Source: Cymodocea nodosa (Eukaryota; Streptophyta; Magnoliopsida; Alismatales; Cymodoceaceae). From it: 64,000 bases of DNA. Below, in pieces: positions 59,188 through 64,000 of the stretch. The notes below the pieces were generated by a model. That model did not search any database and was not told the origin of the DNA. It saw only the letters and a list, made by a program, of their open reading frames with translations. Positions within the stretch are counted from its first letter, which is position 1; each line of letters begins with the position of its first letter. The position numbers were made by a program, and so were the translations under genes. Location: contig CM072345.1 in assembly GCA_036874045.1 (NCBI GenBank), positions 5,543,501 through 5,607,500 of the forward strand, in the 5' to 3' direction.

Positions 59188-60373
59188 TCAGATATATGTT
59201 GATGATATAGTCTTTGGAGCCACTTCAGAAGATCTCTGTCATGAATTTCAGAATTTGATGAAAAATAAATTCGAAATGAGCATGATGGGAGAATTGAAGT
59301 TTTTCTTGGGATTACAGATTCATCAAATGCATAATGGTATCTTTGTCAATCAAGAAAAATACTACAAAGAGATGTTGAAGAAATTTGGTTATGAAAACAT
59401 CAAATCCGCAAATACTCCAATGAGTTCAAGCATTAAAATAGAAATGGATGATTCAAGTGTTGCAGTGGATCAAAGGCAATATAAAGGTATGATTGGATCC
59501 CTGTTATACCTTTCAACTAGCAGGCTAGATATTATGTTCAGTGTATGCTTGTGTGCTAGATTTCAAGCATCACCAAAGGTATCACATTTGAAATCAGTCA
59601 AAAGGATTTTCAGATATCTACAAGAAACAAAAGATTTCGAATTATTCTACTCAGCTGACAGTAGTTTGATTTTAACAGGTTATAGTGATGCAGATTATGC
59701 AGGCAGCAGATCTGATAGAAAAAGCACTAGTGGTACTTGTCAACTACTTAGATGTTCTTTAATCTCATGGTTCAGTAGGAAACAAAATTGTATAGCTTTA
59801 TCTACTACAGAAGCCAAGTATATTGTAGCTAGATTGTGCTGTGCACAAATCCTTTGGATGCAGCAAACTCTAGCAGATTACAGACTGAAAATTCAGAATT
59901 CAATCATATTTTGTGATAACAGCAGTGCAATCAGTCTATCTAAGAATACAGTACTTCATTCCAAAGCCAAGCATATCAAGATCAGACATCATTTTCTAAG
60001 AGATCATGTAGAGAAAGGGAACATTTCACTTAAGTTTGTGCCAACAGAAAATCAACTTGCAGATATTTTCACCAAACCTTTAAATGAATCAACTTTTAAT
60101 CATATTAGACGAAATCTAGGAATATGTTCTTTACAAGATCTTTACATATTTTTTTTCATCAAGCTCACCATATGGGAGCTTGTTTTTCTACTAACCTACT
60201 CGTGCAGGATACAGTCAATATCAGTTTTACAGAAACTTAGTTTTACAGTCCTCACCTTGTTATATAATGACAAAAAGGGGGAGAAGAATTTGGAAATTTG
60301 GTCACTTACAGTATTTCCAGCAAGCATTGAAAGAGAATCATTAAAAGAGAAGAAAAACTCAACACATAGATAG
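59188..60373 (+). pseudogene. Copia reverse transcriptase C-terminus and RNase H (CopG)
   Basis: Opens at [16 protein letters not shown], so the RT fingers and part of the palm are gone. It has [20 protein letters not shown], then RNase H YSDADYAG (Asp), STTEAKYIVA (Glu kept, next Glu changed to Lys), CDNSSAI (Asp), ENQLADIFTKPLN and NLGICSLQDL. The usual stop after this motif is lost and the frame runs about 80 codons into 3' untranslated sequence to 60373. Closest in the window to CopD. Confidence 0.9.
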
Positions 60374-60543
60374 GGGGAGAAGTTAGCTCAAAGTTAGGGG
60401 GAGGAATCCCTTCTCATCAATATAGTATTGATAAATTCCTGTTTTATTTTTCTCTGTGTGACTGATTGTATAGTAATACACTAGGGAGTGAAATACATGT
60501 AAATAAATGTAAAGGTTTTTGTCATTATCAAAAAGGGGGAGAT
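60271..60543 (+). other. CopG polypurine tracts
   Basis: Four tracts: CAAAAAGGGGGAGAAG (60271), TAGGGGGAGAAG (60371), TAGGGGGAGG (60395) and ATCAAAAAGGGGGAGAT (60527-60543), the last abutting the LTR. Multiple tracts are a Sirevirus hallmark. Confidence 0.85.
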
Positions 60544-62385
60544 TGTTAGAACCCGAGTATTTTGATAATGCAAAACCTATGTAAGGAAACATATTGTATT
60601 TCATAGTTAAGTCTGTACTGCTTTAATTCAGAAGGCTGTTAGAACAATTTCCAAGCAGACGAACAGATTGAGAAGGCTCCAAATGATAATACTTTCAAGT
60701 TACAGTAAAATCGGACAGTTACAGGTTCAAGCATCTGAAGAATAAAATAGCAACAAGACTATCGGACAGTTAGAAGGATAACTATCCGAATTTTACAAAG
60801 CCTTCGGAGAGTTATTATATCAGATAGTTAAGTTGGTTGAATGTTCGGAGAGTTATGGAGTTAACTATCCGAAAGAAAAAGGAAAATCGGAAAGTTAGAA
60901 AGGCTAACTATCCGAAACTTAAGTCATTCAATAAATCATGTGCAGAAATATAGAATGGAAGCTTAAAGGACTTATCGGAGAGTTAGATAACTATCCGAGT
61001 TTTCTTTTCGAAGAGTTAGATAACTATTCGAGTTTTTCAGTAAGTTACAAGCATAACTTTCCGGAGCCTAAGTCATTTTATTACGCACGTGCAAAATGGA
61101 GATGCCGGCAGTTGAAAGATTAAAAGAGAAAAATCGAAGAGTTAGTTAACTATCCGAAATTTCAATGAGAGTTTCGGTAAGTTACAGTTTAACTATCCGA
61201 AACTTAAGTTATTGAAATTGCCACGTGCAGAATTCCAGAAAGAAGATCATTTAAGTTTTCGGAGAGTTAGAAAGATAACTATCCGAAATCTTAAGAGAAT
61301 TTTAGTGAGTTATGGTTTAACTATCTGAAACTTAAGTTAGTGATTTTCCCACGTGTAGAATTCCAAACAGATGTTCAGATGGGTTTTTCGGAGAGTTAGA
61401 AAGATAACTATCCGAAATCTCAAGAGAATTTCGGTGAGTTATGGCTTAACTATCCGAAACTTAAGTTATGTTTTTATGCACGTGCAGTTTTGAAGGAATA
61501 GCTGTCAGAGGCTTAAATAAAAGTTCGGTAAGTTACAGTAGTTAACTATCCGAAAATCAGGAGCTCTTTCGGTAAGTTAAATACAAGACTCCGAACACTT
61601 AACTTTACACGTGAGCAACTTAAAATCCTCACGTGACTCAGAGAACAGAACATGAGTGATGAATCGGCAAGTTATGGATGCTTTTCGGTAAGTTATTTTT
61701 ATAACCATCCAAAAGCCTGAGATTTTCAGAAGGTTATTTACTATATATCAGATAGAATGGTAACTTACCATATTTAGGTCTGATTATTTACCAAGTACAG
61801 CAGAATACATCTGTTGAAAGAAAAATATGATCGTTATACCTTTAGCTTATATATAAGGAGTTTAAGAGAAGAAGATACACAACAGATATAATTTATACAG
61901 TGAGCTACACCCCAATTTCAAATACACTCAAGTCTACAAACAGTGAAGTATACTCTAAAGACTTATTGCAGAAAAAGCTCTGTGCGCCAAACTCTGATTG
62001 AAAGATTCAAACTGTTGGTTCGTGGCTTCAACCTAAAAGCTACATTCAGTTGTTGGTTTGAGTTTTGACCTGAAAACTCTAGAGGTTGGTTTACTGAAGT
62101 TTTTACTTGAAAACTTCTGTGTTGTTGGTTCTTGCTTTGACCTGAAAGCAAGTGTATAAGTGTTGAAACACTTAGTGAAGCCCAAGTGAATCTTGGGGGT
62201 GGACTAGCCAAGTTGGTGAACCACCTAAAACTTGCTATGTGTTATCTTTCTTTACTGCTTTGCATTCGTTTAAATTCATCTCATTTCACTTCTATTTGAA
62301 TCATTTGTTTCAACAATCAAAAGAACTTAAAAATTACACACTTTCACCATTCACCCCCCCTTTGGTGAGTCTACCGATCCTAACA
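60544..62385 (+). repeat. CopG 3' LTR with palindrome/CACGTG array
   Basis: TGTTAGAACC...GATCCTAACA, 1842 bases, same family as the solo LTR at 3795 but opposite orientation. The array at 60700-61700 has many near-perfect copies, e.g. CGGAGAGTTAGATAACTATC then CGA at about 60976, and ACTTAAGTTATTGAAATTGC then CACGTG at about 61202. The end AAACTTGCTATG...CATTCACCCCCC is Sirevirus-like. Confidence 0.9.
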
Positions 62386-62881
62386 ATACTAGGTAAACCT
62401 CTAACTAGATTCTTTTTAGACAGCTTTTGTAACAATTTTAAGTTTGAGTGTCCTAGCCTTCTATGCCATAAAATGACTTCATCTGATTTTACAATTAAGC
62501 AAGCGTTGTCTTTAATAATATCAGAATGCAAATTTAGAATACAAACAGATCATTTCTTGTATGCAGTGAATAAAGTTTCGTTTGTAGACATGTCCATAAT
62601 TTTACAGGAATCTTTTTCAAAAATTACTCTATAAATCTTCATTAAAACAGGAACACTCAATAAATTAAAACCTAAGTTTTCCACTAATAAAACATTATTT
62701 ATAAAACATTTCTCAGTTACCTAAACCTTGCCAGACCCAAGGATATTTGTTTTTCTTTTATTTCCAAAGGTAACTTGTCCGTTCTTGGTCTTTGTTATTT
62801 CTGTAAGTAATCGTATATCTCCAATCATGTGGCTGGATGCTCTACTATCCATTATCCATTTTGATTTGTGTACCTACAAAA
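62386..62881 (-). pseudogene. CopF protease and pre-integrase domain
   Basis: Minus strand: KWIMDSRASSHMIG at about 62860, with DSR in place of the active-site DSG as in CopB. Then VTFGNKRK, a TAG near 62722, ENLGFNLLSVPV, and the pre-integrase motif LWHRRLGHSNLKLLQKLSKK then LVRGLPSI. It is cut at 62386 by the CopG LTR; the frame also contains a stop before the domain. The integrase zinc finger and core are not found elsewhere in the window. Confidence 0.85.
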
Positions 62882-64000
62882 TAGTCAAAAAGAGATTTTA
62901 TCTCTTGGAACCCATTTTGAGTGGGTCAAAGAATTTTATAGAGAGTCATATCAAAATAATCCATATTTTTAGACTTCAACTTATCTATTTTCTGATAATT
63001 ATTTTTGCGTTTCTTTCTCTTAGTGTTATAATTATCAGAATATTTATCTCCATGTAAACCAAAGTTGAAATTTTCATTTTTGACATTATTTGATTTCCAA
63101 TATCCAATATTTTTTAAATATGAAGAAAATTGATCAAGAATATTAAAATTTTCAAATGTCTTAGCTTGATTTTTCTGAAAATTTCTTTTAAAATTCTTAC
63201 GTCGTGTGTTATCATCTGTATGCTGCATTTTATCAACTCGCACATTTTTCTCCCTTTTTAATCACACATAGAATAGTTTTTCTCTTACTATTCTTAGTAC
63301 TAGAAATAAAGACATTATTTTTGGTAGTACCATCATGCAATATATAATTTTCAGAAGATGCATCGTGTAAACCAATACCATGTTTTTCTACATTTGATAT
63401 CTTACTACTAAGTTCATTTGTTAAAGTTTGACTATTATTCCATTTACTTAATATAGCCTTTTGATCGTAGACTTTAATCTTTAACACATCAATTTTTGAA
63501 TTTAAATCAGTAATAGTCAATTCCAGTTTTTCAATTTCATAGATCATTTTCTTCTTACAAGCAATTAAATTTTCACAATCAGCATGCAATTTTCTTTCTA
63601 TAGTAGTGAACTTTAAAATTTCTTATGCATGCCTTTGATTTTCTTCCTTAAATTTATTCAATGTAGTGTTCAGAAAATCAATCGTATTTTCAAATTCATC
63701 TAGCATTTTCCTAGTGTCCTTTCTTTCTATTTTGACTTTTTTATATTTTCTGGCCAATCTATTGTATTCAACAAGTAATCCATCAAAACTATCAAAATTA
63801 GCATTTTGATCAAAGGATACCTCACTGGATTTTGCCATAAAGCATACATTTGCCAGATTTTCTTCTGAATCTGATGTTGATGAGGATTCGTTGTCTAATG
63901 TTGAATCCTTTGTTTCTTCACTTTGTGAAGCTGAAGAGTCATCCCATGTCACTTTAAGCCCCCTTCTCTTTCTAAATTTCTTATTCTTGAAATTCCTCCT
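62882..64000 (-). pseudogene. CopF gag C-terminal region
   Basis: Enters from the right edge. VTWDDSSASQSEE opens the Ser/Asp/Glu tail after the zinc knuckle (the knuckle itself lies outside), followed by NVCFMAKSSEVSF, a long coiled coil (63780-63440: YNRLARKYKKVKIERKD) and the Asn/Lys-rich segment before protease (63243-62926). Frames change near 63600 and 63240, with a TAA near 63622. Same layout as CopB 30500-31790. Confidence 0.8.

Larger units (their letters stand above)
59186..62385 (+). mobile_element. CopG: 5'-truncated copia element inserted in CopF
   Basis: Plus strand: RT from its catalytic box, RNase H, four polypurine tracts and a complete 3' LTR ending GATCCTAACA at 62385. Left junction GTTCAG (59186-59191) fits both CopF and CopG. 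The missing 5' half of CopG and the missing integrase of CopF are explained by one deletion across that junction. Confidence 0.88.
51625..64000 (-). mobile_element. CopF: Sirevirus-like copia element with env-like ORF, 5' end outside window
   Basis: Minus-strand order from the right edge: gag C-terminus, protease, pre-integrase, [CopG insertion], RT, RNase H, spacer, env-like ORF, polypurine tracts, 3' LTR. The integrase core is missing at the CopG boundary. Inserted into the CopE 3' region. Confidence 0.88.

Noticed and set aside
1-64000. tRNA genes suggested by primer-binding-site matches
   Set aside because: Only the 3'-end complement of the tRNAs is present, next to LTR ends; no cloverleaf was found.

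Overview
The window is plant nuclear DNA, probably from a flowering plant with a large, repeat-rich genome. It is AT-rich and essentially every base belongs to a nested stack of LTR retrotransposons. I see no bacterial signals, no tRNA or rRNA gene, and no intact host gene. Two lineages dominate. One is Ty3/gypsy of the Athila type, recognised by its DLGA protease, FMDD reverse transcriptase, [15 protein letters not shown] linker and an env-like ORF after pol. The other is Ty1/copia of Sirevirus/SIRE type, recognised by LTR ends reading TTCACCCCCC, an iMet primer site, several polypurine tracts and an env-like ORF after pol.

Layout, using my own labels. AthA (minus, 1-11581, runs off the left edge) is an Athila element; a solo copia LTR (3795-5604, target duplication AGAAA) sits in its integrase. 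AthA is inserted in CopA, a minus-strand copia relic (11582-15499 and 28869-29470). AthB (minus, 15500-28868, target duplication CTCCT) is inserted in the env-like ORF of CopA. CopB (plus, 29476-40141) is the most complete copia element with an env-like ORF and lands in the gag of CopC. The LTR of CopC (40251-50061) is split by CopD (minus, 40431-48751, target duplication CCCCC, both LTRs present). CopE (plus, 50062-51624) is a fused remnant. CopF (minus, 51625 to the right edge) carries an env-like ORF and is split by CopG (plus, 59186-62385).

Coding regions are all broken, mainly by nonsense changes at Gln CAG, Trp TGG and Arg CGA codons. The 757-codon env-like frame of CopB has nine premature stops and no frameshift. 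That is the expected footprint of cytosine methylation and deamination, not of a changed genetic code.

Three things stand out. First, AthB carries an intronless F-box gene copy (19583-20749) in its own sense orientation, with an A-tract just downstream, which looks like a captured host mRNA. Second, copia and Athila elements here are mosaics of each other: about 1 kb between pol and env of CopB matches the 3' end of AthB, CopF holds an Athila polypurine tract plus half an Athila LTR at the same place, and both superfamilies carry homologous env-like ORFs behind a TATA-like box. Third, LTRs of both superfamilies are packed with the same short palindromes (CGGATAGTTA...TAACTCACCGA) joined to ACTTAAGT and CACGTG boxes.

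All alignments were made by eye; identities are estimates and no database was searched.
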